Shown here: one piece after another, positions 1 through 7,411 of the stretch | Layout of the letters: each line of letters begins with the position of its first letter | Numbering within the stretch: position 1 is the stretch's first letter | Origin: Candidatus Chlorohelix allophototropha | GTDB taxonomy: Bacteria > Chloroflexota > Chloroflexia > Chloroheliales > Chloroheliaceae | Length of the DNA stretch: 64,000 nt | Direction: 5' to 3' | Assembly (NCBI RefSeq): GCF_030389965.1 | Contig: NZ_CP128399.1 | Coordinates: 682,001 to 746,000 of the forward strand | Notes under the pieces: model-generated | Told to the model about the DNA's origin: nothing | Databases searched by the model: none | Seen by the model: the letters and a program-made list of their open reading frames with translations, nothing else | Translations under genes and position numbers: made by a program

Positions 1-654
1 CGCCACCATCAAGGCAGTATCACCACCCTCGATCAGTTCGCCCCAGTTAGAAAGGCTTTTGTTACTGGTAATGATCGTGGCACCTCTGAGGTAACGTCCG
101 CTGATCAGCTCATATAAGGCCGGACCTACACGTGCGTCCATCGGTAAATAGCCCAGTTCGTCTAATACCAACACCTGACATTTCAAAAGCGGCTCTAAAA
201 TCCTGGCTATTTCCTGGCGAGTGCTAGCCGCAATCACTTGGTTCGCCAGTTGTTGAGCCGTAATGAACTTTACGGTGTAACCCAACTGCACCATCTTAAT
301 TCCGGCTGCAATCGAAAGATGGGTTTTCCCAAGCCCACTTGCCCCGATTAGGAGTAAATTCCCAGCTTTTTCTACAAAACTGCTGTCGAAATAGCGTAAA
401 ATCACGCTGCGCTTCAGTTCCGGGTGGCGACTGAAATCGAATTGTTCCAGGCTGGCTTCAAAAGGGAAACTGGCTGAGTGCAAACGCTTTTTGAGTTGGT
501 TCTCCTGACGAGATAGCAACTCTTCGCTTAACAATTCTTCTAAAAACTCCCCGTAATCCATTCCGGTTTCGCGTGCCCGTTCAATCCAATCGCTGTATAC
601 CTGTTTTACCCTGCCCAGTTTTAGGCTGGTGAGTTTATGTTCCAGACTATTCAT
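1..654 (-). CDS. istB: IS21-family helper ATPase IstB (partial, runs off the left edge)
   Basis: An AAA+ ATPase that assists the IS21 transposase in strand transfer and target choice. Reading leftward from an ATG at 654, the frame stays open to base 1, giving 218 codons without a stop, so the gene is cut by the window edge. The translation begins MNSLEHKLTSLKLGRVKQ and contains a Walker A motif, GASGLGKTHLSIA, and a Walker B motif, VLVLDELGYLP, both in the usual IstB spacing, followed by the sensor-1-like TIITSNKS. The start codon overlaps the istA stop codon as ATGA (651-654), the translational coupling typical of IS21 elements. I see no frameshift in the visible part. Confidence 0.93.
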   Translation of the reverse strand, partial: MNSLEHKLTSLKLGRVKQVYSDWIERARETGMDYGEFLEELLSEELLSRQENQLKKRLHSASFPFEASLEQFDFSRHPELKRSVILRYFDSSFVEKAGNLLLIGASGLGKTHLSIAAGIKMVQLGYTVKFITAQQLANQVIAASTRQEIARILEPLLKCQVLVLDELGYLPMDARVGPALYELISGRYLRGATIITSNKSLSNWGELIEGGDTALMVA

Positions 655-2162
655 CCCACCGCCCTTTCTATTTCATTTTCCTCAGGTATGGCCGAAAAAC
701 GGTTGGCCACCAGTGGTTCGTATTCACTGAGTAGCCGTTCCACCGCTGGTTGAGTGGGCTTGAGGGTAGCGGCATTACTGCCTGAACCCGCTGGCTTGAG
801 TAATAAACCCTTGAGATATTCCGCCCCGTAAAGCTGTTGTTCCGTTGCCAATTCCACCGCCGCCTGGAATTCTTCCAGCCCTACCTGCTGGGCCAGCGCG
901 TATAGTTGGTGGATTTGTTCACTCATGGTGGCTCTTTGCCGTCGACAGATTACCGCCACATACTGGTACACTTGCGGTCCTAAATTTAACAACCAATCCC
1001 GCCACACCATGGTTCTGGCTCTGGGTTTGATCTCAAAAGCTTGGGTGTAATGTTCCGGTATTACTAAGCGGCGGTTTCGGGAATAACAACGGGGGTGCTG
1101 TGCCACCAGTTCCGTACCCCGCCATAACTTCAGCCATTCCCGATGTATCCGGGCTGTCAGGGTTTGTCCCATTAGTTCCGCCGGTACGCTATATTTGTTG
1201 GTCTCAAAAATGACTACCCCTTCCCGGTTTACCACCAGGCTGGTAAATAAACCGTAATCCCGGGCACTAGCAGGCAATGGGCTGAAGTGTTTACGCTCTA
1301 TTTCCAGTAAGCTACCCGGAATTTCCCCGGTCGCTGCGCATGTACGCTCGTAATTCACTACCCCTAACCATTCTTCCAACTGCCTTACCAGATCCGCCGC
1401 ATCGTAGAATGTACGACCAGCTAGAAAATTGTTTTTGGTATACTTTACCAAATTTTCTACGGCACCTTTCTGGTTTCCGCTGGCCGGGGCACAGGCTTCC
1501 GGGTGAAACTCGAATTCTAGTGCCAGTTTCTGCCACACCGGATGCCACACTGGTTGGTTCTTTTCATCTCGCCTCAGTACCACCGTCTTCATATTATCCG
1601 TGGTAATTACCCACGGTACTCCCCCCATCCGGTTGAGGGCTTCCACCAGGCAGCGCACCAGCGTTTCTTCGGCCATATCTTTCTGAAAGCTCACATACAT
1701 AAAACGCGAGTATTTCAGCCGGGCACAGAAAAAGTAGAAGGTTTGGGGTACACTATCTTGTTTACTGAACAGCACTCCCCGAATTTCACCCCAGTCTATT
1801 TGCAAAAACTCTCCAGGTAAGCCCTCAAAACGTATCTGTACCTGATGAGCCTGGTTCTCTCTGGCTTTTTTGAGCTTGCGCACATAGTCATAGAAGGCGG
1901 TGGGTCTGCCACAGTAGGGCTGTTTGGGATCTTCCCACGCTAGTTCCAGCATTCTTTTCACTTGTAGTTTTTGTTCTAGCCAGCCTTCAATCTGTTCTTT
2001 GAAGACTGCCACACTACTTTCACGATTGGGGCGGGTTTGTACCTTGTCGCTAGGTTCATTTAGCACTCTTTTTACGGTACGGGCATCATGTTGCACTTTG
2101 CCCGCAATTACGTTGTAGTTGTCCCCTCGTTTCCGGTGGTACTTTATTGCGCTTCTGGCCAT
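651..2162 (-). CDS. istA: IS21-family DDE transposase IstA
   Basis: Transposase of an IS21 element; catalyses excision and integration together with IstB, whose start overlaps its stop by 4 bases. Numbering from an upstream ATG at 2174, an N-terminal helix-turn-helix (about residues 1-60) is followed by a retroviral-integrase-like core. The catalytic triad is readable: Asp127 in LQIDWGE, Asp193 in VITTDN, Glu240 in GAVENLVKY. Length (about 503-507 aa) is normal for IstA. The ATG at 2162 (MARSAIKYHRK) is preferred because the AAGGAG sequence touches the 2174 ATG directly but lies 12 bases before 2162. The frame is intact, so the element may be active if its ends are complete. Confidence 0.92.
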   Translation of the reverse strand: MARSAIKYHRKRGDNYNVIAGKVQHDARTVKRVLNEPSDKVQTRPNRESSVAVFKEQIEGWLEQKLQVKRMLELAWEDPKQPYCGRPTAFYDYVRKLKKARENQAHQVQIRFEGLPGEFLQIDWGEIRGVLFSKQDSVPQTFYFFCARLKYSRFMYVSFQKDMAEETLVRCLVEALNRMGGVPWVITTDNMKTVVLRRDEKNQPVWHPVWQKLALEFEFHPEACAPASGNQKGAVENLVKYTKNNFLAGRTFYDAADLVRQLEEWLGVVNYERTCAATGEIPGSLLEIERKHFSPLPASARDYGLFTSLVVNREGVVIFETNKYSVPAELMGQTLTARIHREWLKLWRGTELVAQHPRCYSRNRRLVIPEHYTQAFEIKPRARTMVWRDWLLNLGPQVYQYVAVICRRQRATMSEQIHQLYALAQQVGLEEFQAAVELATEQQLYGAEYLKGLLLKPAGSGSNAATLKPTQPAVERLLSEYEPLVANRFSAIPEENEIERAVG

Positions 2163-2240
2163 AACTTCTAACATCTCCTTCTCGTAGCTCCTCTCTTCTC
2201 ACCCTTCTTGCCAATAGTGTTGCTAGAACAACTATTCTAC

Positions 2241-2691
2241 AAAATTGGTCTTCTAAGAGAAACCCAAAACGGCATTTTTATCCCGGAATCCTTTTCCTTT
2301 CCTTCCCGTATTCTACAACCCACGGCAAACAGCCGACCTATTGAGGCTTGCTTTGGGGTTTCACATGGAGGAGTAATCATTTTTTGCACCTTAGTCCAGC
2401 TAAAAGGGCTGCTACACAATGCACTATTGAACTTACGGGACACCCAACCATTCAGCGCGTGTGTAAGCTTATCGCGGATAGCCAGTCGCATAACTGCGCT
2501 GTAACAAGCCTAATTGCCGCTACTAGCGCTAATGGTCGGGGAACAGTCTTTGCAAGTCGGTCTTCTCCACTGCTATCCAGTTATGAAGCCGTAAGTCGAG
2601 ACCTCGGTTCTCCCGTTACCATCAGTCTATTAGCTTTTGAATACTTTGCTGTAGTCTAAGCTCTTCTTTGTTCAAAACTATTATATAAGTC
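2241..2691. other. Non-coding stretch between two insertion sequences
   Basis: About 450 bases between the IS21 end and the IS256-like end. Short open frames exist on both strands (for example 2348-2659 rightward), but none has a ribosome-binding site, a recognisable motif or convincing composition. I see nothing identifiable; it is probably residual sequence between insertions. Confidence 0.4.
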
Positions 2692-2717
2692 GGGGTATGT
2701 CAATAGTTTTGTGTAAA
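2692..2717. repeat. Probable terminal repeat of an IS256-family element
   Basis: The stretch GGGGTATGTCAATAGTTTTG plus GTAAA (2692-2717) reads, on the minus strand, as a TTTACACAAAA..TTGACA sequence, the kind found at the ends of IS256-family elements. It lies just downstream of the rejoined IS256 transposase stop at 2736. The opposite end is missing. Confidence 0.5.
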
Positions 2718-2796
2718 TGGAATTGATTGCTGAATTCAAATAGTTACTCTTTGCTTAAAACAGATCGAAAGCTGGTTCAAAATACATGCCCAATTA

Positions 2797-3802
2797 AGCC
2801 CTTGTGCTAGATAGGGAAAGCCAGGGCTTTGATCTTCAAACAATCTGGCTTTCCTAATAAACGGTTTAGATAAATCGATAAGGTATGACCAGCTAACTTG
2901 CTGTATAACCGACTACACAAACCCCAGAAACTATGCGCCCGGTTAATCTCAAGCTTGAATTGCTGCGCTAACTGCCCATTGACCGTTTCAATTATTTGCC
3001 GAAAATGATTGATTAGCTTCGCTCGTTCAGCAGGCTGTTCCACTTTTTGATTTTGTCGAGGGTTAGTCAACAATTTTATTCCCTGCTCCTGTTCCAAGTG
3101 CTGCTGTTCAGACTGGCTGATATAAGCTTTATCCCCTACCACTGTTAAACCTGGGTGGTTTTCCAGTAATTCTAGCCCCACCCTTAAATCAGGCTGGTTC
3201 GCTCCCGCTAACTCAAAGTCTACTATCACACCATTGAAGGTCACCAGCAACTGCAACTTGTAGCCAAAAATAGTTTGTTTCTTAGTGGCGACCTTACCAT
3301 AACGAGCTCCCTGACTGCTCCAATAAGAGCGTGCAGGCGAAAAATGAGCCTGCCTAAACTCGATAACCGGTAAGGGTAGACTATCCAGCACAGTTTGCTG
3401 ATCCTGTGCCAGGTCCAGTAAAGCTAACAGAGACTGACGAATACTATTGATTGCTCCCATCAGATTACGTCTGCGTCGGTTGAAGCGGCTACGCTCTGGT
3501 ATATGCGGGAACAAGTACTGATAGTTTCGCCAGTTGCTAATCAGTTCTGTTTCCTGATCCCAGCCTTTACACTCACCCACCACAGCCAGGGTAATAAGCT
3601 CACTATCAGAGCATGCTGGTTGTGGTCCAGTGCGTGTAAAGGCTGGGCTTAGCTCTTTCCACAGATCATCAATAATAACGAAAGCCCAAGTGCAAAAATC
3701 TTCGAAATTGGTTATCATGTTTTTATCCCTCCGATTGGTATAGGTTGATTCGCACCTTCTATACGTTTCGGAGGGTATTTTGTTTTATCTAGCACAAGGG
3801 CT
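2797..3802 (-). mobile_element. Complete IS982-family insertion sequence
   Basis: Perfect 17-bp terminal inverted repeats, AGCCCTTGTGCTAGATA at 2797-2813 and its reverse complement at 3786-3802, bracket one transposase gene. Both sides are flanked by the direct repeat CAATTA (2791-2796 and 3803-3808), a target-site duplication. Total length 1006 bp is normal for IS982. The element sits inside the IS256 transposase remnant. Confidence 0.92.
2807..3718 (-). CDS. IS982-family transposase
   Basis: A 303-aa DDE transposase that fills the IS982 element, with its stop codon inside the left terminal repeat. Family motifs visible in order: TVLDSLPLPV (first catalytic Asp), KKQTIFGYKLQLLV, LTVVGDKAYIS (second Asp), and QIIETVNGQLAQQFKLE (catalytic Glu). 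The start is the ATG at 3718, preceded by GGAGGGATAAAAAC, a strong ribosome-binding site. The frame is intact and both ends of the element are perfect, so it looks recently inserted and possibly still mobile. Confidence 0.93.
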   Translation of the reverse strand: MITNFEDFCTWAFVIIDDLWKELSPAFTRTGPQPACSDSELITLAVVGECKGWDQETELISNWRNYQYLFPHIPERSRFNRRRRNLMGAINSIRQSLLALLDLAQDQQTVLDSLPLPVIEFRQAHFSPARSYWSSQGARYGKVATKKQTIFGYKLQLLVTFNGVIVDFELAGANQPDLRVGLELLENHPGLTVVGDKAYISQSEQQHLEQEQGIKLLTNPRQNQKVEQPAERAKLINHFRQIIETVNGQLAQQFKLEINRAHSFWGLCSRLYSKLAGHTLSIYLNRLLGKPDCLKIKALAFPI

Positions 3803-4353
3803 CAATTAGGTATCGGCATGGTCCAATCGCTGGTAATATCACAATTTGCCAGGTAAAATAACTTCCTTACTGACTCCGCGGAGGGAAAAGCCCCCTTGGT
3901 TTTGATCACTTTACGCAATTGGCGATGGTAGCCCTCGACGGAATACCTCTGGTAGCAGGGCAACTCTGTTTCCCTAACGATTGGTGTTTGCAGGATAAAA
4001 TCGGAAAATCGTTCCAAGAAATTCATCAGCCGGTTCCAACCTCTGCCGAGCAAATCGGGCGGTCATCCTATCTGATGTTGGAGCGCATAAAGTCAGATAG
4101 ACCGACCTGGAGAGCTAATTGGGGTATAAAGCCTTCAAACAGGCTCAACCTTGCGACTAAATTCAAAGCGGAATTACAAGACCTGTATCGGGATATTACC
4201 CTAGAAAATGTGGGGGAGCGCTGCTATTTTCGGGTAGAACGGCAAGGGCTATTGCGACTGCCTCGTACTCAGGGAATATTATTCACCATTCATACTTATC
4301 AAACCGAGCTCAAAATATTAGCGCAGAATACTGGACAGGCTAGCCGTCTTTAT

Positions 4354-4375
4354 GGGGTGTTAAAGAGTATGCCCC
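4354..4375 (+). repeat. 22-bp direct repeat, left copy (right copy 7026-7047): long target duplication
   Basis: Identical 22-base sequences, GGGG-TGTTAAAGAGTATG-CCCC, flank the IS231-like element at 4354-4375 and 7026-7047. Because the ends are complementary (GGGG/CCCC), the split between target duplication and terminal repeat is ambiguous by up to 4 bases on each side, so the true duplication is 14-22 bp. Confidence 0.85.
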
Positions 4376-4413
4376 ATGGTCGTCAATTTAAAAAGAATGG
4401 GAAGTAGACAAAA

Positions 4414-4476
4414 GAAAGTACCTGTGGCAAAGATTTAATTGCCAAAAAAAACCTTAAGCCAAACACAGGTACTTTC
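4414..4476 (+). promoter_or_regulatory. Foldback hairpin ending at the transposase start codon
   Basis: GAAAGTACCTGTG (4414-4426) and its exact reverse complement CACAGGTACTTTC (4464-4476) form a 13-bp stem whose last base touches the ATG at 4477. An inner pairing, GGCAA (4426-4430) with TTGCC (4438-4442), is also possible. In a transcript reading in from outside, this would bury the initiation region, a control known for IS10- and IS231-type elements to limit transposase made by read-through. Function here is inferred from position and structure. Confidence 0.7.
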
Positions 4477-5739
4477 ATGGAAAAGCTTAAACAAATAGCG
4501 GGGAATTTGCAAGCCCTATTTAATGAAACAGCGCAACATCTGGCAGTGGAGACGGGTTTTCGACAACGCCGTTCAAAACTGGATGGCGCCACATTCGCCA
4601 AAGCGCTAATCGGAGGCTGGCTGTCCAATCCTGAGGCAAGTCGGAGTGAACTGGCACAAATAGCCAAGGTTAGCAAACAAGCGCTTGACCAGAGTTTTAC
4701 AAGCCAAGCGGCAAGTTATTTACAGGCTTTGTTAGGTTGGTGTGTAGAAAAAATGCTAGGGCAGGAACCAGCGAGTTTGAGCCTACTGCAACGCTTCAAA
4801 GGGGTGTATGTACTGGATAGTTCGACTATCAGTTTACCGCCAACCTTGAGCGCCCATTGGCAAGGGTGTGGGAAAGAGGGTAGTCAAAGTGAGGCTGGTC
4901 TGAAACTGCACGTGGGTTTGGAACTGCTAAGCGGGGCGCTACTGGGACCGGAATTAAGTCCAGCCCGTCTGCACGATCGGCAAGGACCGCATCAAAAGCT
5001 AAGTTTACCAGCGGGGGCGCTACGGATAACCGATTTAGGCTATTTCAAATTGGGACGATTGAAAGAATTAGAAGCGCAAGCGGTATTGTACCTAACCAAA
5101 GCTCAAACCGGACTACAAGTGTACGGGGCGCACCAACAACCCTTAGCTTTGAGTAAATGGTTGGGACAGCAGTCACAAAAGCTGATAGATAGGGTAGTAG
5201 AGGTGGGGGTAAAAGAACGTTTGCGCTGTCGGTTAGTGGCATGGCAAGTACCTTCTGGAGTAGTACAAACTCGTCAGCAGGCTTTCAAGGAGTTGGCACG
5301 CAAGCAGCAGCGTCCGGTCAGCGCCGAACGTCAAGCCTTAAGCTACTGGAGTGTGTATCTAACCAATCTATCGCAGGAGCAGGCTAGTCCCGCAGAAGTG
5401 GCAGTATTGTATCGGTTACGCTGGCAGATTGAACTTCTTTTCAAATTGTGGAAAAGTGGGGGTGGATTGGAACGCTGGCATAGCCACAAGCCTTGGGCGA
5501 TATTATGCGAAATATATGCCAAACTGATTGGGCAAATTATTCAGCACTGGTTAGTGCTGGCAGGGGTATGGCAAGAAGCGGAACGCAGTCTCATCAAGGC
5601 TAGTCGTATTGTGCGAGCACACGCCCGCAGCTTACTGTTTCGTATTGATAATCCGCCCCACTTATTGCAAGAATTGATTTATATTTGTGCTAGTATGCAA
5701 AAAGGCTGTCGTTTGGATTTTGCTACCGTACAGATATAA
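4477..5739 (+). pseudogene. IS231/IS4-type transposase, last 24 residues displaced by a nested IS
   Basis: A DDE transposase of the IS4 group. Visible motifs: YVLDSSTISLP (first catalytic Asp), RITDLGYF (second Asp) and YRLRWQIELLFKLWK, which fits the Y-2-R-3-E-6-K signature exactly. The present frame of 420 aa ends inside the terminal repeat of an inserted element at 5719. Joining base 5718 to 6944 restores the frame: after CRLD come RKKSKPSSFQLLNSPPILLP and QLLN, with a stop at 7016-7018, giving 438 aa. Only the tail beyond the catalytic core is lost, so residual activity cannot be excluded. The start ATG lies directly after a 13-bp foldback hairpin. Confidence 0.85.
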
Positions 5740-6935
5740 AGGAGAGGAAAAGGAGGAGAAGGTTGAGGCAGAGTGGTAAACTGTAGTTTTCTTACCGACC
5801 AAAGTAGAAAGCAAAAGGATACCAAAATGAGTGACAACCTTCGCCGACATCGTGCCATAAAACAGCAATTGTTGCAACTCCACCCACAAGCGCAGGGGCG
5901 CGAATTACAATATTTAACAATTCTAGCGATGGTGATCAGTGGGATTGTAGGTAGTCGGCATAGTGCGTTGCCTAATATCGCCGCCAAAGTGCCAGATAAA
6001 ACTAAACGGGAAAGCCGCATCATCCGAATGCGCCGATTGCTCAAAAATGATAACTTTAACCAAAAAGTGGTGTATGCTCCTTTCGCCAAACAATTGCTGA
6101 GTAGCCTGTGTCATTGTCCACTGGTACTGGTGATAGATGGCAGTCAGGTTGGTGCTGGTGGAATGGGCTTAGTAATCAGTGTAGTATATCAGGGGCGGGC
6201 TTTACCTTTGGGTTGGTTGGTGGTTAAGGCTAAAAAGGGACATTTAGCTCAAGCTTTGCACATCAGATTGTTAAAGCAAGTTCACTCGTTGGTTCCGTCT
6301 GGTAGCCAAGTAGTCTTTTTGGGTGATGGTGAATTCGATGGCTGTCGTTTGTTAAGACGGTTAGATTATTACGGTTGGCAGTATGTCTGTCGTACTGCTA
6401 AAAATAGCCAGGTCTGGTTGGATGAACAAGCTCATTATGCCATCAGTAAGTTAGGGGTTCAGCCTGGTCAGGTAGTGAGTCAGAGCGGCGTAGCATTCAG
6501 CAAACACGAGTACGGACCAGTACTGGTCATAGCGGTCTGGCAAAAGCCTTACCGTGAGCCACTTTATCTGGTGAGTAATTTGGCTCTAGCCCAGGAAGCA
6601 ATCCGGTACTACAAAAAGAGGTTTAGGATTGAAACCTTCTTTTCCGATAGCAAGAGCCGAGGGTTTCGGCTGGACAAGAGCCATTTGGATGACCCTAAAC
6701 GGCTAGAAAGGTTATTGTTAGCGGCTTGTCTGGCTTATCTTTGGATTGTACATCTGGGTACGATAGCTTTAGCTGAAGGCTGGAACCGGGTCATTCATCG
6801 CACCGAACGACTGGATTTGAGCCTGTTCAATTTAGGTTTGAACCTGCTTGAGCATTTTTTGAATGAACATTTACCCTTACCAGTCGCCTTTATCCCTTTT
6901 CTTTTAGAGGATTTCTAATTGTGTACGGTAGCAAA
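5719..6935 (+). mobile_element. IS4-superfamily insertion sequence nested in the IS231-like element
   Basis: Perfect 14-bp terminal inverted repeats, TTTGCTACCGTACA at 5719-5732 and its reverse complement at 6922-6935, bracket one transposase gene. The element is flanked by an 8-bp direct repeat, GTTTGGAT, at 5711-5718 and 6936-6943. Length is 1217 bp. It interrupts the outer transposase gene after codon 414. Confidence 0.92.
5827..6918 (+). CDS. IS4-superfamily (YREK) transposase
   Basis: A transposase of about 363 aa filling the nested element. Motifs: LVLVIDGSQVGAGG (first Asp), VVFLGDGEFDG (second Asp) and YYKKRFRIETFFSDSKSRGF, which fits the Y-2-R-3-E-6-K signature. The ATG at 5827 (MSDNLRRHRA) is chosen because AAAAGGA lies 7 bases upstream; the frame extends back to a GTG at 5773, but that start has no ribosome-binding site. 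Intact frame plus intact ends suggest a functional copy. Confidence 0.88.
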   Translation: MSDNLRRHRAIKQQLLQLHPQAQGRELQYLTILAMVISGIVGSRHSALPNIAAKVPDKTKRESRIIRMRRLLKNDNFNQKVVYAPFAKQLLSSLCHCPLVLVIDGSQVGAGGMGLVISVVYQGRALPLGWLVVKAKKGHLAQALHIRLLKQVHSLVPSGSQVVFLGDGEFDGCRLLRRLDYYGWQYVCRTAKNSQVWLDEQAHYAISKLGVQPGQVVSQSGVAFSKHEYGPVLVIAVWQKPYREPLYLVSNLALAQEAIRYYKKRFRIETFFSDSKSRGFRLDKSHLDDPKRLERLLLAACLAYLWIVHLGTIALAEGWNRVIHRTERLDLSLFNLGLNLLEHFLNEHLPLPVAFIPFLLEDF

Positions 6936-7171
6936 GTTTGGATAGGAAAAAATCCAAACCCTCCAGTTTTCAACTGCTTAATAGTCCTCCTATTTTGCTT
7001 CCGCAGCTCTTAAATTGACGACCATGGGGTGTTAAAGAGTATGCCCCCGGTTAATCTGGAATATAAGGGACTTACTCCCTATAACACAATTCTACTGGAG
7101 TATTTAGAAGGGCTGCTAACCTCACAACTATAGCGTCTCTACTCGAATTGCAAGAAACGATGCCATAATAA

Positions 7172-7411
7172 AACAGCGAACTGCCAGATTTAGACACTGT
7201 CGATGGCGCTCACTATCTGGACCTTAAAACTGGTAATTTGGAAGAAGTCTATAATACAGCTACTCTTTTATTGCTGCCTTTCCAGTGGCATCTGCCTGAA
7301 AAGCTGGAAGCTTTACTTCGGGAGGAAACGAAAACCATCCGTGCAGATAACCCAAGCCCTGAGGTTGAACTCGCCGCTTATAGCGCGATCCTAGAATGGT
7401 TTCAAGGGTGA
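7172..7411 (+). pseudogene. Fragment of an unidentified gene, possibly UPF0158-like
   Basis: The frame 7172-7411 reads LPDLDTVDGAHYLDLKTGNL, then LPFQWHLPEKLEALLREE and ELAAYSAILEWFQG before a stop at 7409-7411. The DGAHYLDLKTG segment resembles UPF0158-type proteins, but the match is weak. There is no start codon or ribosome-binding site and the frame is closed just upstream (TAA at 7169), so it is probably the tail of a gene destroyed by insertion or deletion. Confidence 0.4.

Larger units (their letters stand above)
1..2240 (-). mobile_element. IS21-family insertion sequence (left part outside the window)
   Basis: Contains istA and istB in the usual order. The istB-side end lies beyond base 1. 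The other end should be upstream of istA. At 2214-2237 there is an imperfect palindrome (AATAGTGTTG, 4 bases, AACAACTATT) that may be a transposase-binding terminal repeat, so I place the edge near 2240, but the exact end and the target duplication cannot be determined here. Confidence 0.6.
2736..3945 (-). pseudogene. IS256-family transposase remnant, C-terminal piece only, split by IS982
   Basis: The minus strand from about 3945 to 3803 encodes VEGYHRQLRKVIKTKGAFPS and continues to DWTMPIPN, the conserved C-terminal segment of IS256/Mutator-type transposases. The frame is then broken by the IS982 element at 2797-3802. If IS982 and one copy of its 6-bp target duplication are removed, translation continues without a shift into WACILNQLSICFKQRVTI and stops at 2736-2738. 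That tail matches the family pattern W..ALNQLAI.F. Everything before the VEGYHRQ segment is gone: at about 3945 the sequence changes into a DUF3445 gene on the other strand. Non-functional. Confidence 0.8.
4376..7025 (+). mobile_element. IS231/IS4-family insertion sequence, itself interrupted by another IS
   Basis: Terminal inverted repeats ATGGTCGTCAATTTAA at 4376-4391 and its reverse complement at 7010-7025 are perfect over 16 bases; they extend outward by up to four C/G pairs that are also part of the duplicated target. The ends resemble IS231 ends (CAT..C.TCAA.TTAA). The element lies in the DUF3445 gene and carries one transposase gene, which is split near its 3' end by a second element at 5719-6935. 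Removing the inner element gives about 1425 bp, in range for IS231-type elements. Confidence 0.85.
3946..7133 (+). pseudogene. DUF3445 (heme-dependent oxidative N-demethylase-like) gene, truncated and split by nested insertion sequences
   Basis: Rightward from about 3946 the translation reads PLVAGQLCFPNDWCLQDKIG, then SFQEIHQPVP, RPTWRANWGI, FRVERQGLLRLPRTQGILFT and GVLKSMP. These match the C-terminal half of DUF3445 proteins, the alpha-subunit family of heme-dependent oxidative N-demethylases. The N-terminal part is missing: sequence before 3946 belongs to an IS256 remnant on the opposite strand. The frame is interrupted at 4375 by an IS231-like element. Rejoining 4375 to 7048 (one copy of the long direct repeat removed) restores the frame as PPVNLEYKGLTPYNTILLEY and a stop at 7131-7133. 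Family assignment is from motif recognition; the pathway is unknown here. Confidence 0.75.

Noticed and set aside
2208-2659. Short open frames between the IS21 and IS256-like segments
   Set aside because: No start signals or motifs on either strand; mutually overlapping in three frames.
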